Assembly: GCF_030691135.1 (NCBI RefSeq)
Contig: NZ_JAUYFA010000076.1
Span: 1-53,576, forward strand
DNA length: 53,576 bases
Source of the DNA: Phreatobacter sp.
Lineage (GTDB): Bacteria > Pseudomonadota > Alphaproteobacteria > Rhizobiales > Phreatobacteraceae
Reading direction: 5' to 3'
A model generated the notes under the pieces. It was not told the DNA's origin, did no database searches, and worked only from the letters and a program-made list of their open reading frames with translations. The number at the start of each line of letters is the position of its first letter. Within the stretch, counting starts at the first letter, position 1. The translations under genes and the position numbers were made by a program. This document shows, piece by piece, positions 1 to 9,079 of this stretch.

Positions 1-742
1 CGCGGCAGCCGGCGGCGTCGACCAGCTTCCAGGCGGAATGTCCCGGCGGGGTCGTGAAGGTGGAACCGCCGGTCTTCTCGCGGATCGGCTGCTCCGTCTC
101 GCGGTGATGCTGGACGGCCTCCATGCGTTCGCGGATGACGGCGGGGTCGGTGGGCAGCCCTTGAAAGACGGCGCCGGTGAAGATGACCGGGCGGCCGACA
201 TCGGACTTGCGATAGGCGAAGTTCATGGCGGCGTTGCTGAGGGTCATGACCGCGCCGTCGCGGGAGACGGCGCGCGCCTCGACGAGCACGTCCTTGGTCT
301 CGCCGCCATTGGCGCCGGCATTCATGGTCAGGGCGCCGCCGATGGTGCCGGGAATGCCGTGGTAGAATTCGAGCCCGCCGAGCCCGGCTGCCGCCGCGGC
401 CTCCGCAACGCGGCGGTCCGGGGCCACGGCGCCGGCGGTGATGCGCGTGCCCGCAACCGTCACCTCGCCGAAGCCGCGGGGGCGGAGGCGGACGACGATG
501 CCGGCGACGCCGCCGTCGCGGACGATGAGGTTGGAGCCCACCCCGACCGGCATGACCGGCAGGTCGGCGGGGAATTTCGACAGGGCATAGGCGAGGTCGG
601 CCTCGTCCTCGGGCGTGAACAGCACCTGCGCCGGCCCGCCGACACGGAACCAGGTGAGCGGCGCCATCGCCTCGTTGGCGGCCAGCCTGCCGCGCAGGTC
701 CGGCGCGAGGCTGCGCAGAAGCGGCGTGATGTCGTCAAACAT
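1..742 (-). CDS. murB: UDP-N-acetylenolpyruvoylglucosamine reductase (MurB), 3' end outside window
   Basis: MurB reduces UDP-GlcNAc-enolpyruvate to UDP-MurNAc with NADPH and FAD, in the cytoplasm. The reading frame starts at the ATG at 742 ([12 protein letters not shown]) and runs off the left edge after about 247 codons of an expected 300 or so. FAD-binding motifs are visible: [13 protein letters not shown] near residues 60-75 and a [18 protein letters not shown] segment near 110-130. The [20 protein letters not shown] segment, which carries the catalytic serine in the family, lies just before the edge. The gene is 30 bp downstream of murC and co-oriented, as usual for the distal part of a dcw operon. 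Only the C-terminus is missing, because of the window boundary. Confidence 0.95.
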   Translation of the reverse strand, partial: MFDDITPLLRSLAPDLRGRLAANEAMAPLTWFRVGGPAQVLFTPEDEADLAYALSKFPADLPVMPVGVGSNLIVRDGGVAGIVVRLRPRGFGEVTVAGTRITAGAVAPDRRVAEAAAAAGLGGLEFYHGIPGTIGGALTMNAGANGGETKDVLVEARAVSRDGAVMTLSNAAMNFAYRKSDVGRPVIFTGAVFQGLPTDPAVIRERMEAVQHHRETEQPIREKTGGSTFTTPPGHSAWKLVDAAGCR

Positions 743-772
743 GGGCGGCCCTCCGCGGCTTTCCACGGCCGT

Positions 773-2182
773 TCAGTCCCGCGCCAGCTTCTCGAGCTCG
801 CCCGGCAGGGCATAGGCCCATTGCGTGATGTTGCCGGCGCCGAGGAAGATGACGTAGTCGCCCGGCCCGGCGAGGCCGGCGACGATGCTGGCGAGCCGGG
901 CGGGGCTCTCCAGCGCGATGACCGACTTGTGGCCGCGCGTCCTCAGCCCGGAGACGAGGTCGTCCCGCGAGGCGCCGGGGATCGGCTGCTCGCCAGCCGC
1001 ATAGACGTCGGCGACGATCACCGTGTCGGCGTCGTTGAAGCAGGTGCAGAACTCGTTGAACAGCGAGGCGAGTCGCGTGTAGCGGTGCGGCTGGACGATG
1101 GCGATGACCTGGCTCTCGGTCGAGGCGCGGGCCGCCTTCAGCACCGCCGTGATCTCCACGGGATGGTGGCCGTAATCGTCGAAGATCGCCGCGCCGTTCC
1201 ATTCGCCGGTCTTGGTGAAGCGGCGCTTGACCCCGCCGAAGCCGGCCAGCGCCTTGCGGATCTGCGGGCCGGCCATGCCGAGCTCGTGGGCCACGGCGAT
1301 GGCCGCGGTGGCGTTCAGCGCATTGTGGCGGCCAGGCATCGGCAGGACGAGGTCGTCGATCTCCTCGCGGAGGGCGCCGGCGCGGTCGCGGAACTGCACC
1401 TTGAACCGGCACTGTCCGCCGCTGAGGTCGACGTCAACGAGGCGCACGTCGGCCTGCGGATTTTCGCCATAGGTGACGACGCGGCGGTCGGCGATGGCGC
1501 CGACCATGTCCTGCACGACCGGATGGTCGATGCACATGACGCCGAAGCCGTAGAAGGGCAGGTTCTCGATGAAGGACCGGAAGGCCGTCTTCACGGCGTC
1601 GAAATTGCCGTAATGGTCGAGGTGCTCGGGGTCGATATTGGTGACGATGGCGACGTCGGCCGGCAGCTTCAGGAAGGAGCCGTCGCTCTCGTCAGCCTCG
1701 ACCACCATCCAGTTGCCGGCGCCGAGGCGGGCGTTGGTGCCGAGCGCGTTGATGATGCCGCCATTGACGATGGTCGGATCGAAACCGCCAGCGTCGAGCA
1801 GTGTCGAGACCATCGAGGTCGTGGTGGTCTTGCCATGGGTGCCGGCAATGGCGACGCAGGACTTCAGCCGCATCAGCTCGGCCAGCATCTCGGCGCGGCG
1901 CACCACGGGGATGCGCCGCTCGCGGGCGGCGACGAGTTCTGGATTGTCGCGGCGGATGGCGGTGGAGACGACCACGACCTCGGCGGCGGCGAGGTTCTCG
2001 GCGGCATGGCCGATGGTGATGGTGGCGCCCCGGTCCTTCAGCCGCTTGATCGTGTAGCCCTCGGCGGCGTCCGACCCCTGCACCTTGTAGCCGAGGTTGA
2101 GCAGGACCTCGGCGATGCCGGACATGCCGATGCCGCCGATGCCGATGAAGTGGATGGGTCCGATGTCGCGAGGCAGTTTCAT
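773..2182 (-). CDS. murC: UDP-N-acetylmuramate--L-alanine ligase (MurC)
   Basis: MurC adds L-Ala to UDP-MurNAc using ATP, the first step of stem-peptide assembly. The 469-residue product has the N-terminal nucleotide fold [15 protein letters not shown] (residues 13-27), the Mur ligase P-loop GTHGKTTTT (114-122) and the EADESDGSF motif further on, so it has all three Mur ligase domains and normal length. I chose the ATG at 2182 ([17 protein letters not shown]) because conserved homology begins there; the frame stays open 28 codons further upstream but that part is not family-like. murB follows 30 bp downstream. The 264 bp between murG and this gene are largely taken up by a composite inverted repeat, unusual inside a dcw operon. 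Confidence 0.96.
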   Translation of the reverse strand: MKLPRDIGPIHFIGIGGIGMSGIAEVLLNLGYKVQGSDAAEGYTIKRLKDRGATITIGHAAENLAAAEVVVVSTAIRRDNPELVAARERRIPVVRRAEMLAELMRLKSCVAIAGTHGKTTTTSMVSTLLDAGGFDPTIVNGGIINALGTNARLGAGNWMVVEADESDGSFLKLPADVAIVTNIDPEHLDHYGNFDAVKTAFRSFIENLPFYGFGVMCIDHPVVQDMVGAIADRRVVTYGENPQADVRLVDVDLSGGQCRFKVQFRDRAGALREEIDDLVLPMPGRHNALNATAAIAVAHELGMAGPQIRKALAGFGGVKRRFTKTGEWNGAAIFDDYGHHPVEITAVLKAARASTESQVIAIVQPHRYTRLASLFNEFCTCFNDADTVIVADVYAAGEQPIPGASRDDLVSGLRTRGHKSVIALESPARLASIVAGLAGPGDYVIFLGAGNITQWAYALPGELEKLARD

Positions 2183-2274
2183 GGGGCGTCTTCTAGCGGA
2201 TTCGAAGGGTGCGGTCAGAAGCGGGAGAATTGGGGCTGCATGAAGGACGAAAACAGGCTGGGCCATTGAGGCCA

Positions 2275-2437
2275 GAAGGGCCCCACCTTTACCCTCCCCG
2301 CTGCGCGGAGAGGGGGACTATGACGGCTGCGACCTTCTGCGAGCGTCGCGCCCGGCGCAAAGGCCGTACGGGTACCCGGGGGGCCGTAGTCCCCCTCTCC
2401 GCCCGCAGCGCGGGGAGGGTGCGGGTGGGGCCTTCCC
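2275..2437. repeat. Composite inverted repeat, copy A (murG/murC gap)
   Basis: Two roughly 50-bp arms, about 2275-2327 and 2384-2437, are imperfect reverse complements. Each carries the core CCCTCCCCGC...GGAGAGGGGG, which is itself a short palindrome. The arms flank a 55-60 bp spacer containing GCCCGGCGC. The same design recurs at 4838-4992 and 20381-20577, so this is a repeat family and not a one-off terminator. The element lies between two co-transcribed genes, so the murG-murC transcript must carry a very large hairpin. No transposase or target-site duplication was recognised. The rest of the 2183-2446 gap shows no other gene. Confidence 0.85.
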
Positions 2438-2446
2438 GACGATGCG

Positions 2447-3550
2447 TCACGATGTCAGCCCCGCGGTCGTCATCACCAGATCGGCGAGCCGGTCGGCAGC
2501 GTCGGCATGACCCTGGGCGCGGGCGGCGGCGGCGGCGGCGACGAGCGGCGCCGGATCGGCGAGCAGCCGTGTGAGTTCGCCGGCGAGCCAGTCGGGCGTG
2601 AAGTCGGCCTGCTTGACGATGGTGGCGGCACCGGCACTCGCCAGCGTCGCGGCGTTCATCAGCTGGTCCTGGTCGAGCGCATGGGGCAGCGGCACGAGGA
2701 TCGAGGGCCGGCCGATGACCGACAGCTCGGCGACGGTGGAGGCGCCGGAGCGGGCGATGACGAGATGGGCGCTGGCGAGCCGCGCCGGCAGGTCGACGAA
2801 GAACGGCGCGACCTCGGCGGTCACCCCGAGCCGGGCATAGGTCGCCTCGACCGCGGCCTGGTCCTCGGCGCGCGCCTGCTGCACGAGATGGAGACGGGAA
2901 CGCAGGGCGGCGTCCACCTGTTCGAGGCCCGGCGGCACGATCTCGCTCATGACGCGGGCGCCCTGGCTGCCGCCGAAGACGCAGAGCCGGAACGGCCCAC
3001 CGGCCACCGGCGCATTATAGGGGGTCGCCGCGGCTGCGATGACCATCGGGCGCACGGGATTGCCGGTGAAGGACGCCTTGCCGGCGAGTGTCGGGTTGCC
3101 GTCGAGCACGCCGGGAAAGGAGGTGGCGATGGCGGTGACGCGGCCGGAGAGCTGGCGGTTGGCGCGGCCCATCACGGCGTTCTGGTCGTGGATGAGGGTG
3201 GGCACGCCGACCTGGGTCGCCGCAAACATCGGCGGCAGCGTCGGATAGCCGCCGAAGCCGATGACAGCGGCGGGCTTCAGCACGGTGATGATCTTGCGGG
3301 CATGGAGATAGCCGCTGCCCAGCGCGAAGAGGGCCTTCGCCAGGGCGATCGGGTTCTTCGAGGCGATCGTCGCAGAGGAGACGATATGGGTGGCGCGGGC
3401 GGGAAAGGCCCGGCCGTATTGCTCCGCCCGCTCGTCGGTGACCAGATCGACGAGGCAGCCGCGGGCGGCCAGCGCCACCGCCAGGGCCTCGGCGGGGAAG
3501 AGATGGCCGCCGGTGCCGCCGGCGCAGACGAGGACGAGGGGCTGCTTCAT
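2447..3550 (-). CDS. murG: UDP-GlcNAc:MurNAc-pentapeptide-undecaprenyl GlcNAc transferase (MurG)
   Basis: MurG transfers GlcNAc from UDP-GlcNAc to lipid I to make lipid II on the inner face of the cytoplasmic membrane. The 367-residue GT28 protein shows the N-terminal glycine-rich loop GGTGGHLFPA (11-20), the second glycine loop FGGYPTLPP near residue 98, HDQNAVMGRANR (the family usually has HEQNAV), the C-domain donor loop FGGSQGAR, and the UDP-GlcNAc site ARSGASTVAELSVIGRPSIL. Length is normal. The ATG at 3550 is one base after the ftsW stop (TGA-C-ATG), which implies translational coupling with ftsW. Downstream lies repeat copy A and then murC. Confidence 0.97.
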   Translation of the reverse strand: MKQPLVLVCAGGTGGHLFPAEALAVALAARGCLVDLVTDERAEQYGRAFPARATHIVSSATIASKNPIALAKALFALGSGYLHARKIITVLKPAAVIGFGGYPTLPPMFAATQVGVPTLIHDQNAVMGRANRQLSGRVTAIATSFPGVLDGNPTLAGKASFTGNPVRPMVIAAAATPYNAPVAGGPFRLCVFGGSQGARVMSEIVPPGLEQVDAALRSRLHLVQQARAEDQAAVEATYARLGVTAEVAPFFVDLPARLASAHLVIARSGASTVAELSVIGRPSILVPLPHALDQDQLMNAATLASAGAATIVKQADFTPDWLAGELTRLLADPAPLVAAAAAARAQGHADAADRLADLVMTTAGLTS

Positions 3551-3551
3551 G

Positions 3552-4700
3552 TCAGGTCCGGCTCGCCTGATAGTGGCTGAGCTCGGCCATCGTCTCGGCG
3601 CGCGGCCGTCGCCGCGTCAGGGCGATGAGCATGCCCATGCCGAAGGCCAGCGCGACCAGTGAGGAGCCGCCGTAGGAGACGAAGGGCAGGGTCATGCCCT
3701 TCGGCGGGATCAGGTGGAGGTTGACCATCAGATTGATGCAGCTCTGCAGGCCGAAGAGGATCGCGAGCCCGGCGACGGCGAAGCGGCAGAACGGGTCCTC
3801 GTCCTTGAGGGCGTGGTTCAGCGCGCGCAGCACCACGAAGGCGAAGATGGCGATGATGACGAGGCAGAGGACGGCGCCGAACTCCTCCGCCGCCACGGCG
3901 AAGATGAAGTCGGTGTGGCTGTCGGGGATGATGCGCTTGACCGTGCCCTCGCCCGGTCCCTTGCCGAACCAGCCGCCCTGCTGGAAGGCGTCGATGGCGA
4001 CGTCGACCTGGAAGGTGTCGGCGGTGCCCGGCTCGAGAAACTTGTCGATGCGCCGACGCACGTGCGGGAAGGTGAAGTAAGCGGCGCCGATGCCGGCGGC
4101 GCCCACTCCGGCGAGGCCGAAGACCCAGAGCCAGCGCATGCCCGCCATGAAGAAGAGAGCCGCCCAGACGGCGATGACGAGCGAGGTCTGGCCGACATCC
4201 GGCTGCAGGATCAGCGGCGTCACCGTGATTCCGAGGAGCAGCATGGCGAGGAGGTTCGCCGGCATTTCCGGACGCTTGGCGCTCTCGGCGAAGAGCCAGG
4301 CGGCGAGCACGACGAAGGCGGGCTTGAGGAACTCGGAGGCCTGCAGGGTGACGCCGGCGAAATTGAGCCAGCGCCGCGCGCCCTTGATCTCGGCCCCGAC
4401 GAAGAGCGTCGCGACGACGAGAACAAGCGAACCGAGGAAGGCGACCAGGGCGAGGCGCCGGACCCAGTAGGGCGACAGGAAAGAGGTGGCGATGAGCATG
4501 ATCGTCGCTGGGATCAGGAAGATGACCTGGCGGTTGACGAAGTGGAACGTATCGAGGCGGTGGAGGTGGGCGATGGCGGGGGAGGCCGCCAGCGACAGGA
4601 CGATGCCGGCGAGCATCAGCCCGAACAGGGCCGCGAGCAGCAGCCGGTCGACGGTCCACCACCATTCGCCGAAGGCCGTGCGTTCAGCCCTGGAGATCAT
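3552..4700 (-). CDS. ftsW: Septal peptidoglycan polymerase / SEDS protein FtsW
   Basis: FtsW is the SEDS-family glycosyltransferase that polymerises lipid II at the septum together with the class B penicillin-binding protein FtsI. The product is 382 residues, strongly hydrophobic, with about ten predicted membrane segments. Family signatures include the periplasmic-loop stretch GGWFGKGPGEG, the DFIFAVAAEEFG segment and the C-terminal PFVSYGGSSL. The position before murG is the standard dcw order, and the stop is one base from the murG ATG. A 336-bp gap separates the start from murD. It contains a CtrA-like box and a promoter-like hexamer pair (4754-4784), so ftsW-murG-murC-murB may have its own promoter as well as read-through from murD. 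Confidence 0.96.
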   Translation of the reverse strand: MISRAERTAFGEWWWTVDRLLLAALFGLMLAGIVLSLAASPAIAHLHRLDTFHFVNRQVIFLIPATIMLIATSFLSPYWVRRLALVAFLGSLVLVVATLFVGAEIKGARRWLNFAGVTLQASEFLKPAFVVLAAWLFAESAKRPEMPANLLAMLLLGITVTPLILQPDVGQTSLVIAVWAALFFMAGMRWLWVFGLAGVGAAGIGAAYFTFPHVRRRIDKFLEPGTADTFQVDVAIDAFQQGGWFGKGPGEGTVKRIIPDSHTDFIFAVAAEEFGAVLCLVIIAIFAFVVLRALNHALKDEDPFCRFAVAGLAILFGLQSCINLMVNLHLIPPKGMTLPFVSYGGSSLVALAFGMGMLIALTRRRPRAETMAELSHYQASRT

Positions 4701-4753
4701 GCCCCGTCCCCGCCATGCGTGAATGCGCCCGCAGAACGGGCCCCGGCGGCGAG

Positions 4754-4784
4754 ATTAGAGGGATCGGCTCAACGCTTCGTTAAC
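4754..4784 (-). promoter_or_regulatory. Putative ftsW promoter overlapped by a CtrA-like box
   Basis: On the minus strand TTAACG (4783-4778) and TCTAAT (4759-4754) are spaced by 18 bp, resembling -35 and -10 hexamers about 55 bp upstream of the ftsW ATG. The -35 lies inside GTTAA-N7-TTGA (4784-4769), which differs from the CtrA consensus TTAA-N7-TTAA(C) by one base in one half-site. In characterised alphaproteobacterial promoters CtrA often binds over the -35, so the arrangement is suggestive. The assignment is inferred from sequence only. Confidence 0.45.
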
Positions 4785-4837
4785 CGCGCGGGATGGTGGG
4801 GCCTTTGCTGGTGGCAGGAGCCACGACACCCATGGCC

Positions 4838-4992
4838 GCACCCGTACCCTCCCCTCGCTCACGCGAGGAGAGGGGGACTTTGACGGCCCGTTTTTTTGTC
4901 CCTGCCGACGTGCCCGGCGCAACCGAGGCCAGTACGCTTCGACGCCGAAGCCCCCCTCTCCTCGCGCAGCGAGGGGAGGGTAAGGGTGGGGC
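4838..4992. repeat. Composite inverted repeat, copy B (ftsW/murD gap)
   Basis: This is the same design as copy A. The left arm (about 4838-4887) and right arm (about 4942-4992) are near reverse complements, each with a CCCTCCCCTCGC...GAGGAGAGGGGG palindromic core. The spacer contains GACGTGCCCGGCGC. With the promoter-like segment at 4754-4784, this accounts for most of the 336-bp gap 4701-5036; I see no gene in it. A T7 run after the left arm (4891-4897) could make a plus-strand terminator, but no plus-strand gene precedes it. Confidence 0.85.
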
Positions 4993-5036
4993 ATTCTTCA
5001 TCCGTCCCTCACCCCGTGAGACAGCGTACGGCCGTC

Positions 5037-6431
5037 TCACGCCTTCTCGACCCCCGGCATGGCGAGCACCAGATCGCGGAAGGCGGTGCCACGGATCTCG
5101 AAATTGGGAAACTGGTCGTAGCTGGCGCAGGCCGGCGACAGCAGCACGACGGGATCGGCGGCGCCGTCCGCCGCGGCATCCGCCGCCGCCAGGGCCACGG
5201 CCTTGTCGAGGGTGCCGGCGACGACATGGGGATGGCCGCCGAGGGTCCGGGCGAAATCCTCCGCCGACTTGCCGATCAGGTAGGACTTGCGGATGCGCGG
5301 GAAGAAGCGGGCCAGCGGGGCGATGCCGCCCTCCTTCGGCGTACCGCCGGCGATCCAGTAGATGTCGGAGAAGGCAGCCAGCGCCTTCTCGGTGGAATCG
5401 GCGTTGGTGGCCTTGGAATCGTTGACGAAGAGCACCCTGCCGATGCGCCCGACCTGCTCCATGCGATGGGCAAGGCCGGGAAAGGTCAGCATGGCGCGGA
5501 CAATCTCGGCATGGGTCAGGCCGAGCGCCTCGCAGGCGGCATAGGCGGCCATGGCGTTCTGGGCGTTGTGGGTACCGCGCAGCGCGCCCGCCGCGGCGAG
5601 CGAGAAGCGTTCCACCGCCGCCCCCGCCTTCATGCGGAGGATGTCGGCACCATCGAGGCAGAGACCGTCGGCGACGGGATTGCGGATCGAGATCCGCACC
5701 GTCCGGTGCCCCGCCCGCTCGGCCCGGTCGGCCATGGCCTGGCTGTGGCGGTCGTCGATGCCGAGAATGGCGGTGCCGCCCGGCTGCACGCCGGCGACGA
5801 GCCGCTCCTTGACGCCGGCATAGAGCTCCAGCGTCCCGTGGCGGTCGAGATGGTCGGGCGTGACGTTGAGGCAGATGCCGACCGAGGGGTCGATCGAGGG
5901 CGTCAGGTCGATCTGGAAGGAGGAGCACTCGATGACATGGCTGCGGCCGGCGGCGGGGGGGCTGAGCGACAGGATCGCCGTGCCGATATTGCCGCCCATC
6001 TGCGGATCGCGGCCGCTCGCGGCGAGAATATGGGCGATCAGCGCCGTCGTCGTCGACTTGCCGTTGGTGCCGGTGATGGCGACGAAGGGCGAGCGGGGAA
6101 CCGTTGCCCGCCGCTCGCGGCAGAAGAGCTCGATGTCGCCGAGGATCTCGACGCCGCGGGCGCGGGCGAGGCCGACACTCCAGTGCGGCGCCGGATGGGT
6201 CAGCGGCACGCCGGGGGCGAGGACCAGGGCGGCGACGCCGGTCCAGTCCAGGCTGCGCAGGTCGGCGGTCTCATGGCCGGCCGCCACGGCCTTGGTCACG
6301 GAGGCGGGATTGTCGTCCCATGCGATGACGCGGGCGCCGCCGGCCGCCAGCGCGGCGCAGGTGGCGAGGCCCGAGCCGCCGAGACCGAAGACGGCGACGG
6401 CTTCGCCCCTGAAGGTCGTGACGGGGATCAT
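5037..6431 (-). CDS. murD: UDP-N-acetylmuramoyl-L-alanine--D-glutamate ligase (MurD)
   Basis: MurD adds D-Glu to UDP-MurNAc-L-Ala in an ATP-dependent reaction. The 464-residue protein starts with the nucleotide-binding fold [14 protein letters not shown] (13-25) and has the P-loop GTNGKSTTT (121-129, Lys125) and the [11 protein letters not shown] motif of the central domain. The C-terminal segment [13 protein letters not shown] is a classic MurD signature. Length is normal. The ATG at 6431 lies one base past the mraY stop, so mraY and murD are tightly coupled. Downstream the operon is interrupted by the 336-bp gap with repeat copy B before ftsW. Confidence 0.97.
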   Translation of the reverse strand: MIPVTTFRGEAVAVFGLGGSGLATCAALAAGGARVIAWDDNPASVTKAVAAGHETADLRSLDWTGVAALVLAPGVPLTHPAPHWSVGLARARGVEILGDIELFCRERRATVPRSPFVAITGTNGKSTTTALIAHILAASGRDPQMGGNIGTAILSLSPPAAGRSHVIECSSFQIDLTPSIDPSVGICLNVTPDHLDRHGTLELYAGVKERLVAGVQPGGTAILGIDDRHSQAMADRAERAGHRTVRISIRNPVADGLCLDGADILRMKAGAAVERFSLAAAGALRGTHNAQNAMAAYAACEALGLTHAEIVRAMLTFPGLAHRMEQVGRIGRVLFVNDSKATNADSTEKALAAFSDIYWIAGGTPKEGGIAPLARFFPRIRKSYLIGKSAEDFARTLGGHPHVVAGTLDKAVALAAADAAADGAADPVVLLSPACASYDQFPNFEIRGTAFRDLVLAMPGVEKA

Positions 6432-6432
6432 G

Positions 6433-7515
6433 TCACCGGAGCTTCAGCGTCGACAGGCCGGCCAGCGCCAGGACGAAGGCGATGATCCAGAAGCGGACCA
6501 CGACCTGCGATTCCGACCAGCCCTTCTTCTCGAAATGGTGGTGGATCGGCGCCATGCGGAAGACGCGCTTGCCGGTGAGCTTGTAGGAGACGACCTGGAC
6601 GATGACCGAGACCGCCTCCAGCACGAAGAGGCCGCCGACGACGAGCAGCACGATCTCGTGCTTCACCGCCACGGCGATGGTGCCGATGAGGCCGCCCAGA
6701 GCCAGGGAGCCGGTATCGCCCATGAAGATCTGGGCCGGTGGCGCGTTGAACCACAGGAAGCCGAGGCCGGCGCCTATCAAGGCGCCGATGATGACGATGA
6801 TCTCGCCGGTACCGGGCACGTGGGTGATCTGCAGGTAGTTGGCGAAGAAGGCGTTGCCCGACAGATAGGCGATGATCCCGAAAGTGCCGGCGGCGATCAT
6901 CACCGGCACGATGGCGAGGCCGTCGAGGCCGTCGGTGAGGTTCACCGCATTGCCCGACCCGACGATGACGAAGGCCCCGAACACTATCATCAGATAGCCG
7001 ATATTGATCGACAGGTCCTTGATGAAGGGGAAGAAGATCGAGGTGTTCAGCGGCTCGCGCGTCACCATCATGACCGCAGTGACTGCAAGGCCGGCAATGA
7101 GGAATTCCAGCGCCAGGCGGGCCTTGCTGGAGAAGCCGGCATGGCTCTGCTTCGTCACCTTGAGATAATCGTCATAGAAGCCGATGGCGCCGAAGCCGAG
7201 CATGACGAAGAGCAGGATCCAGACATAGGGGCTGCGCAGATTGGCCCAGAGCAGCGTCGCCACCAGCAGGCCGGAGAGGATCATCAGTCCGCCCATGGTG
7301 GGCGTGCCCTTCTTGGCCTGATGCGTCTCGGGTCCGTCTTCGCGGATCGGCTGGCCCTTGCCCTGTTTCAGGCGCAGGAGCTGGATCAGCCCCGGGCCGA
7401 ACAGGAAGACGAAGATCAGGGCGGTGAAAATCGCGCCGCCGGTGCGGAACGCGATGTAGCGGAAGATGTTGAGCGGCGAGAAGACGCCGGAGAATTCGGC
7501 AAGGAAGGCGAACAT
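6433..7515 (-). CDS. mraY: Phospho-N-acetylmuramoyl-pentapeptide transferase (MraY)
   Basis: MraY makes lipid I by transferring phospho-MurNAc-pentapeptide from UDP to undecaprenyl phosphate in the inner membrane. The 360-residue product is a polytopic membrane protein with family signatures in order: [13 protein letters not shown], the Asp-rich [26 protein letters not shown], and the C-terminal [18 protein letters not shown]. Length is normal. The stop codon is one base before the murD ATG. A 124-bp gap separates it from murF upstream; the gap is G+C rich, with a short hairpin just after the murF stop and no recognisable gene. Confidence 0.97.
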   Translation of the reverse strand: MFAFLAEFSGVFSPLNIFRYIAFRTGGAIFTALIFVFLFGPGLIQLLRLKQGKGQPIREDGPETHQAKKGTPTMGGLMILSGLLVATLLWANLRSPYVWILLFVMLGFGAIGFYDDYLKVTKQSHAGFSSKARLALEFLIAGLAVTAVMMVTREPLNTSIFFPFIKDLSINIGYLMIVFGAFVIVGSGNAVNLTDGLDGLAIVPVMIAAGTFGIIAYLSGNAFFANYLQITHVPGTGEIIVIIGALIGAGLGFLWFNAPPAQIFMGDTGSLALGGLIGTIAVAVKHEIVLLVVGGLFVLEAVSVIVQVVSYKLTGKRVFRMAPIHHHFEKKGWSESQVVVRFWIIAFVLALAGLSTLKLR

Positions 7516-7639
7516 CGTCGTCAGTCTTTCGGTCCGTCGCGCCGCAGTGCCCGGCGCGAATCACCGCTGCCGCCCCCGGTCTCGTCTGCTTCGATATGCC
7601 TTGCCGCGGGACGGACGCAATGCCCGCCGCCGCGGGCGG

Positions 7640-9079
7640 TCAGGTGGCGCCCTGGTGCTCGTCCGCCGGAACGGGCGGGAACCTCTGCTTCAGCGTCTCG
7701 ACGAGAGGCGCCATAAGGCTGCCGCGCGAGCCCTTGACCATGGCGACGTCGCCCGCCCTCAGCGCACGGATCACCAGGGCCCCGAGTTCCGCCGATGTCG
7801 CGGCATAGGCCCCGCGCCGGTGCGGCGGCAAGGCCTTCCAGAGATGTTCCATCAGCGGTCCGGAGCAGAAGACGAGGTCGATGCCGGCCTTCTCGACGGC
7901 CTCCGCCAGCCCGGCATGCAGATCCGCGGCCTCCGGCCCGAGCTCCAGCATGTCGCCGAGGACGGCGAGGCGGCGGCCCTCGGGGCCCTTTGGCGCGGTG
8001 CCGAGTACGGCGAGCGCCGCGCGCACCGAGACCGGATTGGCGTTGTAGCTCTCGTCGAGCAGGGTGAACGAGCCCGAGGCGAGGCGCCGCTGGCTGCGCT
8101 CGCCCCGGCCGGCCACGGCGCGCGTCTCGCCGAGCGTCAGCGCGGCGAGGGCGAGATCGGCGCCGGCGAGCTTGGCGGCTGCGAGGATGGCGAGCGAGTT
8201 CATGACGAGGTGGCGGCCGGGCGAGCCGAGCTTGTAGGTGACGTCGGTCTGCATCACCCGGGCGAAGACGGTCGAACAATCGGCGGCGAGGACGACACGC
8301 AGCAGGCGGACGTCGGCCTCCTCATGCTCGCCGAAGGTGACGATCGTCTCGATGCCGGCGGCGCGCGCCGCCCGGGCAAGCTGGTCGAAATGCCGGCTGT
8401 CGCGCGGCAGTACCGCCGCCCCGCCATGTTCGACACCGGCGAAGATCTCCGACTTGGCGTCGGCGATGGCCTCGATCGTGCCGAGATTCTCGATATGCAC
8501 GGCCTCGACATTGGTGATGACGGCGATGTCGGGCTTCACCAGACGGCTGAGCGGCGTGATCTCGCCGGCATGGTTCATGCCGATCTCGAAGACGCCGAAC
8601 TGGCTCGCCGCCGGCATGCGGGACAGGGTCAGCGGCACGCCGATATGGTTGTTGAAGCTCTTCGGCGGCGCATGGGTGCGGCCCTCGCGAGACAGGACAT
8701 GGGCCAGCGCCTCCTTGGTCGAGGTCTTGCCGATGGATCCGGTCACCGCGACGATCTTCGCGGCGGTGCGGGCGCGGGCGACGGCGCCGGCCTTTTCCAG
8801 AGCCTTCAGCGGGTCGGCGACGACGATATAGGCGCCGGGAGGGGCCGCCTGCGCCCAGTCCTGCGACACGACGGCGACCGCAGCGCCCTTGTCGAGCGCC
8901 GCCTGGACGAAGGCATGGCCGTCATGGGCGAGGCCCTTGATGGCGACATAGGCCTCGCCGGCGACGAGCGTGCGGGTGTCGATGGAAATGTCCGAGACCG
9001 TGGCGGCCGGCTGGCCGGTCAGGCGGCCGCCCATGGCGCGGGCCAGCGCTTCGGTGGTCCACAGCGGCTGCTGGCTCAT
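7640..9079 (-). CDS. murF: UDP-MurNAc-tripeptide--D-Ala-D-Ala ligase (MurF)
   Basis: MurF completes the cytoplasmic precursor by adding D-Ala-D-Ala to UDP-MurNAc-tripeptide with ATP. The 479-residue protein shows the P-loop TGSIGKTST (113-121), the central-domain phrase EIGMNHAGEI, and LLDESYNANPVSVRAAL in the C-terminal domain, all characteristic of MurF. The start ATG at 9079 overlaps the murE stop by four bases (ATGA), so translation is probably coupled. The product is typical in length and shows no oddities. Confidence 0.97.
   Translation of the reverse strand: MSQQPLWTTEALARAMGGRLTGQPAATVSDISIDTRTLVAGEAYVAIKGLAHDGHAFVQAALDKGAAVAVVSQDWAQAAPPGAYIVVADPLKALEKAGAVARARTAAKIVAVTGSIGKTSTKEALAHVLSREGRTHAPPKSFNNHIGVPLTLSRMPAASQFGVFEIGMNHAGEITPLSRLVKPDIAVITNVEAVHIENLGTIEAIADAKSEIFAGVEHGGAAVLPRDSRHFDQLARAARAAGIETIVTFGEHEEADVRLLRVVLAADCSTVFARVMQTDVTYKLGSPGRHLVMNSLAILAAAKLAGADLALAALTLGETRAVAGRGERSQRRLASGSFTLLDESYNANPVSVRAALAVLGTAPKGPEGRRLAVLGDMLELGPEAADLHAGLAEAVEKAGIDLVFCSGPLMEHLWKALPPHRRGAYAATSAELGALVIRALRAGDVAMVKGSRGSLMAPLVETLKQRFPPVPADEHQGAT

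Noticed and set aside
38-2269. 743-codon plus-strand open frame opposite murB and murC
   Set aside because: It is the G+C-driven shadow of the murB/murC frames, Gly/Ala/Asp/Arg-rich with no domain. Similar long antisense frames occur opposite almost every gene here.
2209-2574. Plus-strand 121-codon frame over repeat copy A
   Set aside because: It crosses the repeat arms and the murG 3' end; Arg-rich and unsupported.
4861-4898. Hairpin plus T7 as a plus-strand terminator
   Set aside because: No plus-strand gene precedes it; the hairpin is one arm of repeat copy B.
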